DNA of 64,000 nucleotides from an uncultured cyanobacterium (lineage in GTDB: Bacteria > Cyanobacteriota > Cyanobacteriia > PCC-6307 > Cyanobiaceae). Below are positions 46,964 through 56,012 of the stretch, in pieces. The stretch lies in assembly GCA_903917565.1 (NCBI GenBank), contig CAIXBB010000018.1, positions 18,758 through 82,757 of the forward strand, written 5' to 3'. The notes below the pieces were generated by a model. That model did not search any database, had not been told where the DNA came from, and saw nothing but the letters and a program-made list of their open reading frames with translations. Position 1 is the stretch's first letter, and each line of letters starts with the position of its first letter. The translations under genes were made by a program, and so were the position numbers.

Positions 46964-48318
46964 CCGACTGCTTCGATCTGATCGTCCTGGGGGCGGGCTC
47001 CGGTGGCCTGGCCGCCGCCAAACGGGCGGCCTCCTACGGGGCCTCCGTGGCGATCGTGGAGGGCGACCGGGTGGGGGGCACCTGCGTGATCCGCGGCTGC
47101 GTGCCCAAGAAGCTGTTGGTGTACGGCTCGGCCTACCGGCACCTGCTGGCCGATGCGGCCAGCTACGGCTGGCACCTGGATGGCTTCCGGCCCGACGCCT
47201 CCGTGCTGCTCGCCAACGTGCGCCGCGAGGTGGACCGGCTCAACCTGCTCCACATCGGCCTGCTGGAGAAGGCCGGCGTCGAGCTGGTGCGGGGCTGGGG
47301 ACGGTTCGCCGATCCCCACCACATCGATGTCGTCCAGGGATCCGCATCGAGCCGACGGCTGAAGGGGGAACGGATCCTGATCGCCGCCGGCGGCCGCCCG
47401 CACCGGCCCCGGTTCCCCGGGGCCGAACTGGGCTGGGTGAGCGACGACATGTTCCTGCAGGAGAGCCTCCCGGAGCGGGTGGTGGTAGTGGGGGCGGGCT
47501 TCATCGCCTGCGAGTTCGCCTGCATCCTGCATGGCCTGGGCGTGGCGGTGACCCTGCTGGTGCGGGGCGATCACCTGCTGCGGGGCTTCGATCGGGAGGC
47601 CTCCACTGCGGTGCAGGAGGCCATGGAGGCCGAAGGCATCGAGATCCGCTTCGCCCACAGCCCCGCCGCCATCACAGGCGTGCCCGGAGTCCTGGAGCTC
47701 GTCACCCAGAGCGGCGAGGTGCTCCCCTGCGGCGGGGTGCTGCTGGCCACCGGCCGTCGGCCTTTCCTTGAAGGGCTGCAGCTGGAGTGCGCCGGGGTGG
47801 CGGTGGAAGGACACCGCATCCCGGTGGATGGCGACCAGACCACCAACGTGCCCCACATCCATGCCGTGGGCGACGTGACGGATCGGGTCAACCTGACGCC
47901 GGTGGCGGTGGATGAAGGCCGCGCCTTCGCCGACACGGTGTACGGGAACAAACCGCGCCAGGTGAACCACGACCTGGTGGCCAGTGCCGTGTTCAGCCAG
48001 CCGGAACTGGCCGGGGTGGGACTGAGCGAGGAAGCGGCCATCGCGCGCTTCGGCCCAGGCGCCATCCGGGTGCACAGGGCACGGTTCCGGCCCATGGCCC
48101 AGGCCCTGCCGGCCCGTGGCCCCCGGGTGCTGCTGAAACTGATCGTGGAGACCGCCACCGACCGGGTGGTGGGCTGCCACATGGTGGGCGAGCACAGCGC
48201 CGAGATCATTCAGATGGCGGCGATCGCCATCGGCATGGGGGCCACCAAGGCCGACTTTGACCGCACCATGGCGCTGCACCCCTCCGTGGCTGAGGAGTTC
48301 GTCACCATGCCCGGCTGA
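46960..48318 (+). CDS. gor: Glutathione reductase
   Basis: 452 residues, pyridine nucleotide-disulfide oxidoreductase. FAD motif VLGAGSGGLAAAKRAASYG, redox-active disulfide in VGGTCVIRGCVPKK (C-x4-C), NADPH-binding VVGAGFIACEFACIL, FAD ribose THAVGDV-type segment HIHAVGDVT and C-terminal HPSVAEEF base. It keeps glutathione reduced. Start overlaps the pentapeptide gene. Confidence 0.95.
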   Translation: MTDCFDLIVLGAGSGGLAAAKRAASYGASVAIVEGDRVGGTCVIRGCVPKKLLVYGSAYRHLLADAASYGWHLDGFRPDASVLLANVRREVDRLNLLHIGLLEKAGVELVRGWGRFADPHHIDVVQGSASSRRLKGERILIAAGGRPHRPRFPGAELGWVSDDMFLQESLPERVVVVGAGFIACEFACILHGLGVAVTLLVRGDHLLRGFDREASTAVQEAMEAEGIEIRFAHSPAAITGVPGVLELVTQSGEVLPCGGVLLATGRRPFLEGLQLECAGVAVEGHRIPVDGDQTTNVPHIHAVGDVTDRVNLTPVAVDEGRAFADTVYGNKPRQVNHDLVASAVFSQPELAGVGLSEEAAIARFGPGAIRVHRARFRPMAQALPARGPRVLLKLIVETATDRVVGCHMVGEHSAEIIQMAAIAIGMGATKADFDRTMALHPSVAEEFVTMPG

Positions 48319-48333
48319 TCAGACCCAAGCCGA

Positions 48334-48615
48334 TCAGAGATCCTCTTCCACACCGGGCTTGATGGTGCAGTCGGAGAGCGGGTAGCTGACGCAGAGAAGG
48401 GCGAAGCCTTCGCCGATCTGCTCATCGTCGAGGAAGCTCTGGTCGGACTGGTCGACGCTGCCGGAGAGGATCTTGCCGGCACAGGTGCTGCAGGCCCCGG
48501 CGCGGCAGGAATAGGGCAGATCGATGCCCTGCTCCTCCGCCGCATCGAGGATGTAGGTGTCATCCGGACAGGTGAAGGTCTTGCCTCCTTCGAGGCTGAT
48601 CGTGAAGCTGGCCAT
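48334..48615 (-). CDS. petF: Plant-type [2Fe-2S] ferredoxin
   Basis: 93 residues from ATG 48615. Cluster ligands C37, C42, C45 and C75 in [13 protein letters not shown] and LLCVSYP. The pattern is photosynthetic (PetF-like) ferredoxin, an electron carrier to FNR and other enzymes. Longer in-frame starts to 48705 are possible but not needed. Downstream of cysK copy 2 and a hypothetical gene on the same strand. Confidence 0.94.
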   Translation of the reverse strand: MASFTISLEGGKTFTCPDDTYILDAAEEQGIDLPYSCRAGACSTCAGKILSGSVDQSDQSFLDDEQIGEGFALLCVSYPLSDCTIKPGVEEDL

Positions 48616-48710
48616 GGCGCCGCCGCAGACATCGCAGGGAATCCTTGGGGAGCCCGGGCCTGGGGTATGTATCGGGGCGTACAGCGTGCGCGACCGTGCA
48701 CACACGCACC

Positions 48711-49145
48711 TCAGGCGGCAGGGCCTGGGGGCGGGTCGGTGGGAAAGCCCCAGGCCCGCCGCAGGGCGGGGTCGGAGAGTTCCCAGGCATGTTCACTGGC
48801 CACGACGGCAGCCCGCACACCATCTCCCTCCAACCCCCGCTCCCGACGGCAATGCTCCAGCAACCGGCGGAAACGCAGGCTCTCCTGCAGGAGCGCTTCG
48901 ACCCGTTCACCGCCACCGACACTGGCCAGCATGGTGGGCTGGCTCCCACAGAGTTCGAGGGTTTCGATGTGCTGCTCCAGCCAGGCGGCCTCGTACTGGA
49001 GCATGGCGTCACTGCATCCCTCAAGCCGTGAGCCGTAGAGCGCCAGATGCTCCTCGAGCCGTCCCTTGGCCTCACCTCGCTCGCCGGTGGGCATCGGGAT
49101 GGAGCGGTCGTGGAGCCGCTGCATGATCTGGCGCAGGTAACTCAT
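48711..49145 (-). CDS. Hypothetical protein, 144 aa
   Basis: All-helical soluble protein, starting [19 protein letters not shown], with [17 protein letters not shown] and [15 protein letters not shown]. No domain recognised. It starts 21 nt after the cysK stop (same strand), so it is probably co-transcribed with cysK and the ferredoxin gene. Confidence 0.65.
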   Translation of the reverse strand: MSYLRQIMQRLHDRSIPMPTGERGEAKGRLEEHLALYGSRLEGCSDAMLQYEAAWLEQHIETLELCGSQPTMLASVGGGERVEALLQESLRFRRLLEHCRRERGLEGDGVRAAVVASEHAWELSDPALRRAWGFPTDPPPGPAA

Positions 49146-49166
49146 CGGCGGTGGCCTCGAAAGGGG

Positions 49167-50147
49167 TCAAACGGCAGCCAGGCCCCGTTCGTTGAACACG
49201 CCTTCGAACAGAACCGAACTCAGGTAGCGCTCGCCGGAGTCGGGCAGCACCACCACGATCGTGCGACCCGCAAAGGCCTCCTCCCTGGCCAGCCGCAGGG
49301 CGGCCACCGTGGCGGCGCCGCAGGAGATGCCGGCCAGGATGCCCTCCTCCTTCATCAGGCGGCGGGCCATGCTTACCGCTTCCTCGTCGCTGACCGCCTC
49401 CACCCGATCGACCAGGCTGAGGTCGAGGTTGGCGGGCACGAAACCCGCGCCGATGCCCTGGATCTTATGGGGGCCGGGCCGGAGCTCCTCGCCGGCGATG
49501 GTCTGGCGGATGACGGGGCTGTTGAGCGGCTCCACCGCCACGGACACCAGGGGCTTGCCCAGGGTGGTCTTGATGTAACGGCTGACGCCGGTGATGGTGC
49601 CGCCCGTACCCACCCCCGCCACCAGCACATCCACCATGGCGTCGGTGTCCTTCCAGATCTCCGGGCCCGTGGTGTCGTGGTGGATGCGGGGATTGGCCGG
49701 GTTCATGAACTGTTGCAGCATCACCCAGCGGTCCGGTTCGGACTCCGCCAGCTCCCGGGCCGCGCCGATCGCTCCGCCCATGCCGAGCCGCCCCTCGGTG
49801 AGGACCAGATGGGCGCCATAGGCAGTGAGCAGCTTGCGGCGCTCCAGGCTCATGGTCTCAGGCATCGTGAGCGTGAGCGGGATGCCCCGGGAGGCGGCCA
49901 CGAACGCCAGGGCGATGCCGGTGTTGCCACTGGTGGGTTCGATCAGCTCCTTGCCGGGCCCCAGCAGACCGTCCTTTTCCGCCTGCCAGATCATCGCTGC
50001 GCCGATGCGGCACTTCACCGAATAGGCCGGATTGCGTCCCTCAATCTTGGCGAGTACCCGCGCCCCGCAACCCTCCGTGACGCGATGCAACTCCACCAGC
50101 GGGGTCTGCCCGATGCTGAGGCTGTTATCGGCATGGATGGGGCTCAT
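49167..50147 (-). CDS. cysK: Cysteine synthase A, second copy
   Basis: 326 residues. PLP lysine K45 in [35 protein letters not shown] and [12 protein letters not shown] match 43450-44463 very closely. Presumably the housekeeping O-acetylserine sulfhydrylase, with the other copy dedicated to the encapsulin operon; the assignment of roles is inference. Followed by a hypothetical gene and ferredoxin. None of the shared operator sequence is seen upstream. Confidence 0.95.
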   Translation of the reverse strand: MSPIHADNSLSIGQTPLVELHRVTEGCGARVLAKIEGRNPAYSVKCRIGAAMIWQAEKDGLLGPGKELIEPTSGNTGIALAFVAASRGIPLTLTMPETMSLERRKLLTAYGAHLVLTEGRLGMGGAIGAARELAESEPDRWVMLQQFMNPANPRIHHDTTGPEIWKDTDAMVDVLVAGVGTGGTITGVSRYIKTTLGKPLVSVAVEPLNSPVIRQTIAGEELRPGPHKIQGIGAGFVPANLDLSLVDRVEAVSDEEAVSMARRLMKEEGILAGISCGAATVAALRLAREEAFAGRTIVVVLPDSGERYLSSVLFEGVFNERGLAAV

Positions 50148-50281
50148 GGTGCTCCCTGAAGATCCGGACCAAGGGCACCTTAGACAGCGTTCGATCGCAG
50201 GGGACTGTCAAGCAGCTGCCGCACGCCGTATGGGCGACGCCGCCGCATATTATCGTTCCCTGCCATGCAACATCGTCAGGG

Positions 50282-50779
50282 GTGAAGACAACGATCCCCG
50301 GGATCAATGGACCCGTCGCACTCCTGCTACTGCTCCTCTCCATCGCCGTGGTGACCGTGGCGCTCGACCGGGGCCGCTACTGGTGGAACTGGTGGCGCAC
50401 CCGGACCTCCCGCAGACAGCAGTGGGAGCGGTTGCTGTCGGAACAGGGGGGGCCTGCCGCCGGGCGGATGCTGGAGGACTGGGACCTGGAGATGCGCTTC
50501 GGTGAACCCCTGCTGCAGGCGGCCGTCGTTCTGGCTCCGCTGCTGGGACTGGTGGGCACCGTGCTCGCTCTGATGCAGGTGCTCTCCAGCCTCGGCCCCC
50601 AGCTGCTGCTGCCGGCAGGCGCCAACCTGGCCGGTTTCGGCCAGGTGCTGCTGAGCACGGCCCTCGGTCTGATCATCAGCCTGATCGCCAGCACCAGCCT
50701 GGTGGCGAACCAGTGGCTGCGGCGCAGCCAGTGCCTGCGGCTGCAGCGCCTCGGGCGTGCCTGGGCCCCCCTGGTATGA
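50282..50779 (+). CDS. MotA/TolQ/ExbB-like proton-channel protein
   Basis: 165 residues, three hydrophobic segments; VVLAPLLGLVGTVLALMQVLSSL and FGQVLLSTALGLIISLIAST match the MotA/TolQ/ExbB domain. It should form a channel with the ExbD-like products downstream and use the proton gradient. GTG start. First of four genes each overlapping the next by 4 nt. Confidence 0.85.
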   Translation: MKTTIPGINGPVALLLLLLSIAVVTVALDRGRYWWNWWRTRTSRRQQWERLLSEQGGPAAGRMLEDWDLEMRFGEPLLQAAVVLAPLLGLVGTVLALMQVLSSLGPQLLLPAGANLAGFGQVLLSTALGLIISLIASTSLVANQWLRRSQCLRLQRLGRAWAPLV

Positions 50780-51129
50780 GCTACGCCCTGGCCTTTCTTG
50801 TGGGGGTCACCCTGCTGCTGTGCGGATCGGTCGCAGCCCTGGCCGACCTGGCCCGCGACCGCCAGCCGCGGCTGAGCCCCCAGGGCGGGATGGCCCTCAC
50901 GGGGGCCCTGTGGATCGTTCACGCGCCGGAGGATCGCTGGTTCGTCAACGGGGAACCAGTGTCCCGCCACCGACTGCCTGGCCTGCTGGCCTCCCAGCCG
51001 GCCAGCACCGAGATCCGCTTCCTGCCGGCCGCCACCTTGCCCCTGGAACAGGTGAGCCGCTCCCTGGCCCACCTGCGTTCGATCAGCCCCCGGCCTGTGG
51101 GGCTGGCCCTGCCTGGCAAGGAGCCATGA
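50776..51129 (+). CDS. ExbD-like membrane protein, degenerate (A)
   Basis: 117 residues with one N-terminal membrane helix (LAFLVGVTLLLCGSVAALA) and a small periplasmic domain of ExbD-like strands. The usual ExbD/TolR aspartate at the start of the helix is missing; the only acid near the helix is at its end. Overlaps the previous and next genes (ATGA). Partner of the ExbB-like protein. Confidence 0.65.
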   Translation: MSYALAFLVGVTLLLCGSVAALADLARDRQPRLSPQGGMALTGALWIVHAPEDRWFVNGEPVSRHRLPGLLASQPASTEIRFLPAATLPLEQVSRSLAHLRSISPRPVGLALPGKEP

Positions 51130-51491
51130 ACGCTGACGCCGATCCCACCCAGAACTGGGGGCCACTGCTCGAGGCCCTGGCCCTCGGGGCGATGGCGACG
51201 GGACTGGCGCTGCTGACCCTGGCCTTGATTCTGGTTCCCCAGCGGCTGGCCCAGCGGCCGGCGAGCACGGGGATCGTCAGCCTGCACCTGGCCGCCGATG
51301 GGCAGCTGCGGCTGTGGAACCAACCGATCCCCACCGCGCAGCTGATCGGCGTGCTCCAGAGGCTCGAAGCGGGCAAGGCCCGCCCGACCGTGCGGCTGGT
51401 CCCCGATCGCGACGTGCCCTGGGGGGCGGTGCAGCAGCTGATGGGGCGGCTGGGCCGCACGGACCTGCCCCTGGAACTGCAGCTGCCATGA
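51126..51491 (+). CDS. ExbD-like membrane protein, degenerate (B)
   Basis: 121 residues: one membrane helix (ALALGAMATGLALLTLALIL), then a domain with VSLHLAADGQLRLWNQPI and PTVRLVPDRDVPWGAVQQLMGRL, the latter like the TolR/ExbD core. A glutamate precedes the helix in place of the expected aspartate. Third in the ATGA-linked operon. Confidence 0.65.
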   Translation: MNADADPTQNWGPLLEALALGAMATGLALLTLALILVPQRLAQRPASTGIVSLHLAADGQLRLWNQPIPTAQLIGVLQRLEAGKARPTVRLVPDRDVPWGAVQQLMGRLGRTDLPLELQLP

Positions 51492-52228
51492 AAGCCAGCC
51501 TCTCCCGCCAGCTTCCGTTCCGCCTGGGCCGCCTGACCTTTCCCGGTTGGCGCCGTCTCCAGCTGCCCCTGCTGGTGGCCCTGGCCCTGAACGGGCTGCT
51601 GCTGCTGCCGGCCCTGCGGCCCTCCCAGCGTCCGGAACCCCGCAGAGCGGCAACACCAGCGGACGACACCCCCGAGCTGCTGCGCTTCAGCCGCCGGCAG
51701 GCCCGGGAATCGGCCCTGCCACTGCTGGCCCTCCCCTCCCTGAGCTCGCTGCCGCCGCCGCCACCAACGGATCTGCCGGCAGAACCCCGTGCCGGGGCGG
51801 CCAGCGGCCGGGGTGGCAACGGCACCAGCGCGGCCGGCGCCCAGGCAAGGGCGGCCGCCGCGGATGCCGAGCGGGGGCCAGCCCAGGAGCGCCCCGCCAG
51901 GGCCGGCGCTGAGCTCGCGGCGGCCACCAAACTGCTGGCCCTGGCCCTGCAGGCCAGGCCCCTCGAGGCCTCCGAGGCCACGTCCCTCGCGGGCCTGTGG
52001 GAGCAGGCGACGCCGACGCGGGAGTCTCCCGACGGGATGGTCGTTCCGGCGGAGGGCATGGAGTGGCGGCGGTTGCCCCTGGCCAAGGTGCGCGCTGCCG
52101 GGCTGCCCTTCAGCGATCCCCTCGCCGTGCTCACCGGCGGTAAGGTGCTGCTGCTTTGGCCGGAGGGGACAGCGTTCTGGATGCTGGGCGCCGCGGGCGA
52201 GAGCAAAACCGCTGGGGCCAACCCCTGA
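51488..52228 (+). CDS. TonB-like membrane-anchored proline/alanine-rich protein
   Basis: 246 residues: a basic N-terminus with one hydrophobic helix (LQLPLLVALALNGLLLLP), a Pro/Ala/Arg-rich linker and a small C-terminal domain ending in WPEGTAFWMLG. Layout matches TonB/TolA transducers, but I cannot show a TonB domain. Fourth in the operon, last before the convergent aminotransferase gene. Confidence 0.6.
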   Translation: MKASLSRQLPFRLGRLTFPGWRRLQLPLLVALALNGLLLLPALRPSQRPEPRRAATPADDTPELLRFSRRQARESALPLLALPSLSSLPPPPPTDLPAEPRAGAASGRGGNGTSAAGAQARAAAADAERGPAQERPARAGAELAAATKLLALALQARPLEASEATSLAGLWEQATPTRESPDGMVVPAEGMEWRRLPLAKVRAAGLPFSDPLAVLTGGKVLLLWPEGTAFWMLGAAGESKTAGANP

Positions 52229-52241
52229 GGGGCGACAGGGA

Positions 52242-53447
52242 TCAGCGTCCGGGAACGTCCAGGGTCGCCAGGGCCTGGAACAGTCGCCGCAGGGCCTCCT
52301 CCAGATCGGAGGCCTCGAGCCTGCCGTAGCTGAGGCGCAGCAGGCCCTGGCCGCCGGATGGCGGCAGGCCGAAGCTGTCTCCCGGCAGGGCGGCCACCCC
52401 GTGCCCCAGCACCAGGTGCCGCAGCAACGACGGTCCATCGAGGGCACAGGGGAACCGCAGCAGGCCATAGAAGGCCCCGTCCGGGGGGCCCGGCAGCTCC
52501 ACCGCCAGGCCGCCGGCGCGGGCCGCCACGGTCGCAGCGAGCATCTGCCTCCGCCGCTGCCCGAGGGCCGCGACGTGGGGCCGGCACCAGGTGGGGCCTG
52601 CCTCCAGGGCCGCCAGCGCCGCCCTCTGGCTCACCTGGGGCGGGCAGATCAGCACCGTGTCCTGGACCTTGGCCAGAGCCCCCATCAGCTGGCGGGGAAC
52701 CGCCGCGTAGCCCACCCGCCAGCCGGCCATGCCGTAGGCCTTGGAGAGGGAGAACAGGGACACCGTGTGGCCGCCGCTGCCCGGCAGCTGCCCGGGACTC
52801 CGATGGGGCACCGTGCCATGGACGAAATCGGCATAGGCCTCGTCACTCACATGCACCAGCCCATGGCGGTGGCACAGGCCGTTGATCGCCGCCAGCACCG
52901 CCGGCGGCGTCACCAGGCCGCTGGGGTTGTTGGGGGAGATCGTCACGACGGCGCGGCTGCGGGGGGTGATCGCCGCCGCCAGCCGGTCGGGATCGGGCAC
53001 CAGCCCCGCCGCCACCGGCACAGGCACGCCGCCGGCCAGGCGAATCGCCATGGCGTGGTTGAAATAGAACGGCAGCGGCAGCAGCACCTCGTCGCCGGGG
53101 TCGCAGAGCACCTGGGCGATGGCGTTGAAGGCCATGTTGCTGCCGGCGGTCACCAGCAGGTCGCTGCCCTCCAGATCCAGGCCGCGCACCTCCGTGAGCT
53201 CCCGCCGGACGGCCTCCAGCAAGGCCGCCTCCCCCAGCACCGGCCCGTAGTGATCGAGCCGCGGATCCGGCTCCGCCAGGGCCAGGGCCACGGCCTGGCG
53301 CACCCCCGGCGGTGGCGCCCAGGCCACCAAGCCCTGGGCCAGGGAGAGGGCGTCGGGGCGCTGGAGCAGGAGGGCACCCACCCGGGCGATCACGGGATCG
53401 GCCACCGCCGCCATCCGCCCCGCCGCCCTGGGCAAAGCCTGCCCCAT
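52242..53447 (-). CDS. PLP-dependent aminotransferase, class I/II (aspartate-aminotransferase-like)
   Basis: 401 residues, fold type I. Seen: ITVTAGSNMAF-like LLVTAGSNMAFNAIAQVL, SPNNPSGLVTPP, the PLP lysine in SLSKAYGMAGWRVGY. Acts in amino acid transamination; substrate not assignable. It starts 1 nt before the phoR-like gene stop, so it shares the sphR-sphS operon, and may be phosphate-regulated as a result. Confidence 0.88.
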   Translation of the reverse strand: MGQALPRAAGRMAAVADPVIARVGALLLQRPDALSLAQGLVAWAPPPGVRQAVALALAEPDPRLDHYGPVLGEAALLEAVRRELTEVRGLDLEGSDLLVTAGSNMAFNAIAQVLCDPGDEVLLPLPFYFNHAMAIRLAGGVPVPVAAGLVPDPDRLAAAITPRSRAVVTISPNNPSGLVTPPAVLAAINGLCHRHGLVHVSDEAYADFVHGTVPHRSPGQLPGSGGHTVSLFSLSKAYGMAGWRVGYAAVPRQLMGALAKVQDTVLICPPQVSQRAALAALEAGPTWCRPHVAALGQRRRQMLAATVAARAGGLAVELPGPPDGAFYGLLRFPCALDGPSLLRHLVLGHGVAALPGDSFGLPPSGGQGLLRLSYGRLEASDLEEALRRLFQALATLDVPGR

Positions 53448-53448
53448 C

Positions 53449-54549
53449 TCAGGCCATCGCCCGCAGCAGCAGTTCCATCACCGCCCCACCGTCGGGGTGG
53501 TTGGAGGCCTGGATGCGGCCGCCGTGGGTGACCGCGATCTGCTGGACGATCGCCAGGCCCAGTCCGCTGCCGCCCCGGTCGCTGCGCACCCTGGAGGGAT
53601 CCCCCCGGTAGAAGCGCTCGAACATGTGCTCCAGGTCGTCCTCGCTCAGGCCGGGGCCTTCGTCGCGGATGGTCAGCAGGCACCACCCCGCCGTCACTTC
53701 GATCGCCACCTGCACCGTGCCACCGTCGGGGCTATAGCGCAGGGCATTGTCCAGCAGGTTGAGCACGGCCCTGTGCAGCCGCGAGCCATCGCCCATCACG
53801 GTCAGGGGGGCCTCCGCCGCCAGCTGCAGGCGGATCGAACGCCGCTCGGCCAGGGGGCGCAGACCCAGCCACACCTGTTGCACCAGCTGGGGCAGATCGA
53901 CGCGGCTGCGCAGGCGCACCCCCTCGGGCAGGGTGTTCTCCAGCCGGGAGAGTTCCATCAGATCGCCGACGAGCCGCTGCAGCCGCAGCAGCTCCCGCTG
54001 CAGCCGTTCCACCAGCACCGCATTGGCGTCGTTGACGTGGGCGGCGAGGCTGTCGCCCACCAGCAGCAGGGCCGTGAGGGGCGTCTTGAGTTCATGGGCC
54101 ACATCGCTCACCCAGCGCTCCTGCTGCTCCAGCTGGGCTTCGAGCGAACGACGGTTCTGGAGCATCACCGCCACCCAGCCGCCTTCGCCGGGGAGGACGA
54201 ACACAGCCAGTTGCTGGTCGCCGGGTTCCCAGTCCAGCCGCTGGGGTCGCTCCCGCCGGCGGGCGTTGCGGATGCCTTCGAGCAGTTCCGGAGACGGGCA
54301 GACCTTCTCGAGCGGTTCCTGGCGGCGCAGACCTGCCCCGGCAACGTCCAGCAGCCGTTCGGCCCGCAGATTGATCAGCTGGAGGCGGTCAGCAGCGTCG
54401 AGGATCAACCAGCCCTCGGGGGCCTCGGCGATCCAGCCCAGCACTTGCCGGAGCGAAAGCCTCGACAGGCTCTGACCGGGACGACTGCGGCGGCGTGCCA
54501 GTAACCAGCCCAGGGCCAGCCCCAGCAGCCCAGTCAGCAGCAGCCCCAT
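53449..54549 (-). CDS. sphS: Phosphate sensor histidine kinase (SphS/PhoR-like)
   Basis: 366 residues: one N-terminal membrane helix, a PAS-like region, H-box DVAHELKTPLTALL, N-box NLLDNALRYSPDGG, and G-boxes DEGPGL and GGSGLGLAIVQQ. Immediately after the response regulator gene. In cyanobacteria SphS activates SphR under phosphate starvation. PhoR-type architecture with a single anchor fits. Confidence 0.88.
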   Translation of the reverse strand: MGLLLTGLLGLALGWLLARRRSRPGQSLSRLSLRQVLGWIAEAPEGWLILDAADRLQLINLRAERLLDVAGAGLRRQEPLEKVCPSPELLEGIRNARRRERPQRLDWEPGDQQLAVFVLPGEGGWVAVMLQNRRSLEAQLEQQERWVSDVAHELKTPLTALLLVGDSLAAHVNDANAVLVERLQRELLRLQRLVGDLMELSRLENTLPEGVRLRSRVDLPQLVQQVWLGLRPLAERRSIRLQLAAEAPLTVMGDGSRLHRAVLNLLDNALRYSPDGGTVQVAIEVTAGWCLLTIRDEGPGLSEDDLEHMFERFYRGDPSRVRSDRGGSGLGLAIVQQIAVTHGGRIQASNHPDGGAVMELLLRAMA

Positions 54550-55242
54550 TCAGCCGAAGCGGTAGCCGAAGCCCCGAACGGTGATCAGGTGCTCGGGGGC
54601 CGAGGGATTGGCCTCCAGCTTTTCCCGCAGCCAGCGGATGTGGACGTCGACGGTCTTGCTGTCGCCGTAATAGTCGTAGCCCCAGACCCGCTCCAGCAGC
54701 TTGTCGCGGCTCCAGACGCGGCGGGGGTTCTGCATGAAAAGCTCCAGCAGCCGGTACTCCTTGGGCGAGAGATTGACCTCAAGGCCATCGCGGGTGACCC
54801 GGCATTCCTCGGGGTACAGGCTGAGGTTGGCGTGCTGGAACACCTTGGCAGCGACCTCCAGCGAGCGGCTGCGGCGCAGCAGGGCCCGGCAGCGGGCCAC
54901 CAGTTCCCGCATGCCGAAGGGCTTGACCAGGTAGTCATCGGCGCCCACCTCGAGGCCCAGCACCCGGTCGGTCTCTCCGTCGCGGGCGCTGACCACCAGG
55001 ATGGGGGTCTGGTTACCGGCGGAGCGCAGCTGCCGGCAGAGATCCAGCCCCCCCAGGCCTGGCAGCATCAGATCAAGCACCACCAGGGAAAACTCCTCAC
55101 CCGGGGGGCACTCCTGCAGGGTTCTCAGGGCCTCCCTGCCGTTGCCGCAAGCCGTGACGGAAAATCCCTCCAGCACGAGGACGTCGCGGATCGTTTCGCG
55201 GATCGTGTCGTCGTCCTCGACAACCAGGAGGGGGGGATGCAT
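54550..55242 (-). CDS. sphR: Phosphate response regulator (SphR/PhoB-like)
   Basis: 230 residues from ATG 55242. Receiver domain with phospho-acceptor D57 (VLDLMLPG) and K107 (LVKPFG), then an OmpR/PhoB winged helix (LTVRGFGYRF-type end: LITVRGFGYRFG). It activates phosphate-starvation genes. Abuts its kinase gene with no gap. A Crp-family gene lies 44 nt upstream on the same strand. Confidence 0.92.
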   Translation of the reverse strand: MHPPLLVVEDDDTIRETIRDVLVLEGFSVTACGNGREALRTLQECPPGEEFSLVVLDLMLPGLGGLDLCRQLRSAGNQTPILVVSARDGETDRVLGLEVGADDYLVKPFGMRELVARCRALLRRSRSLEVAAKVFQHANLSLYPEECRVTRDGLEVNLSPKEYRLLELFMQNPRRVWSRDKLLERVWGYDYYGDSKTVDVHIRWLREKLEANPSAPEHLITVRGFGYRFG

Positions 55243-55286
55243 CCCGCCATTATCGGCGTCTGCGGGGGGCAGATCCCAGAACTGGC

Positions 55287-55919
55287 TCAACGGCGTGGGA
55301 GATAGCTGACCACCAGACGCCGCTGGCTGTCCAGCTGCAACCAGCCTTCATCTCGCAGGGTGCCGATCACGCGGGTGACGGTGACGCGGGTGGTGGCCAG
55401 GGCACTGGCCACCTCCTGGTGGGTGAGGCGCAGGTTGAGGCGCAGGCCCGATTCGCAGGGCTGGCCGTACTCGCTGGCCAGGAGCTCGAGAAAGCCGCGC
55501 ACCCGCTCATCGACGCGTTTGAGCCCCATCAGCGCCAGGAGGGCCTGGCTCTGCTGGATGCGCAGCCCAAGGGCTTCCAGCATGGCCACGGCCAGGGCGC
55601 CGTCCTGACGGATCTCGCTGCAGCTCAGGCAAAGGAGGTCGGTGTCGGCCAGGGTGGTGGCGGCGTAGGCCTCGACGCTGTTGAGGGGATCGCCGAAGGG
55701 CTCGTTGGGGCCGGCCAGGCCGAGAAGCATGTCGTCGCCGTGGATCGTGATGGCACTGAGTTTCACCATGCCCCGAACCACAAGCCAGACGTTGTTCTTC
55801 AAGAGCGGCACATTGCTGCCGGCGCTGACATGAACCAGACTTCGTTTCTGGTAGTTGGCTTCTAGAAGCTCGCGGAATCCATCCTTGCTGCCGGATTCAC
55901 GGGAAGGCGTGAATACCAT
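55287..55919 (-). CDS. ptrA: Crp/Fnr-family regulator (PtrA-like)
   Basis: 210 residues: cyclic-nucleotide-binding fold N-domain and an HTH_Crp C-domain (LNLRLTHQEVASALATTRVTVTRVIGTLRDEGWLQ). Marine Synechococcus PtrA is a Crp-type regulator controlled by PhoB and located near the pho genes; the position upstream of sphR-sphS fits. No cAMP-pocket signature (RxSxxE) is evident. A Pho-box-like repeat lies upstream. Confidence 0.75.
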   Translation of the reverse strand: MVFTPSRESGSKDGFRELLEANYQKRSLVHVSAGSNVPLLKNNVWLVVRGMVKLSAITIHGDDMLLGLAGPNEPFGDPLNSVEAYAATTLADTDLLCLSCSEIRQDGALAVAMLEALGLRIQQSQALLALMGLKRVDERVRGFLELLASEYGQPCESGLRLNLRLTHQEVASALATTRVTVTRVIGTLRDEGWLQLDSQRRLVVSYLPRR

Positions 55920-55994
55920 CTGGAGAAGCGCGTTGGATGCACAGAACTGTATGCAGCAACACCCAGCAATCGAGCAAAGAGCTGGTAGTGCTTT

Positions 55995-56012
55995 GGTTAA
56001 GGGCTTGGTAAG
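55995..56012 (-). promoter_or_regulatory. Pho-box-like direct repeat upstream of the Crp-family gene
   Basis: On the minus strand two CTTA-type half-sites, CTTACC and CTTAACC, start 11 bp apart, as expected for SphR/PhoB binding (cyanobacterial consensus CTTAACC). It overlaps the CHAD gene stop and lies about 76-93 nt upstream of the Crp-family start. Confidence 0.5.
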
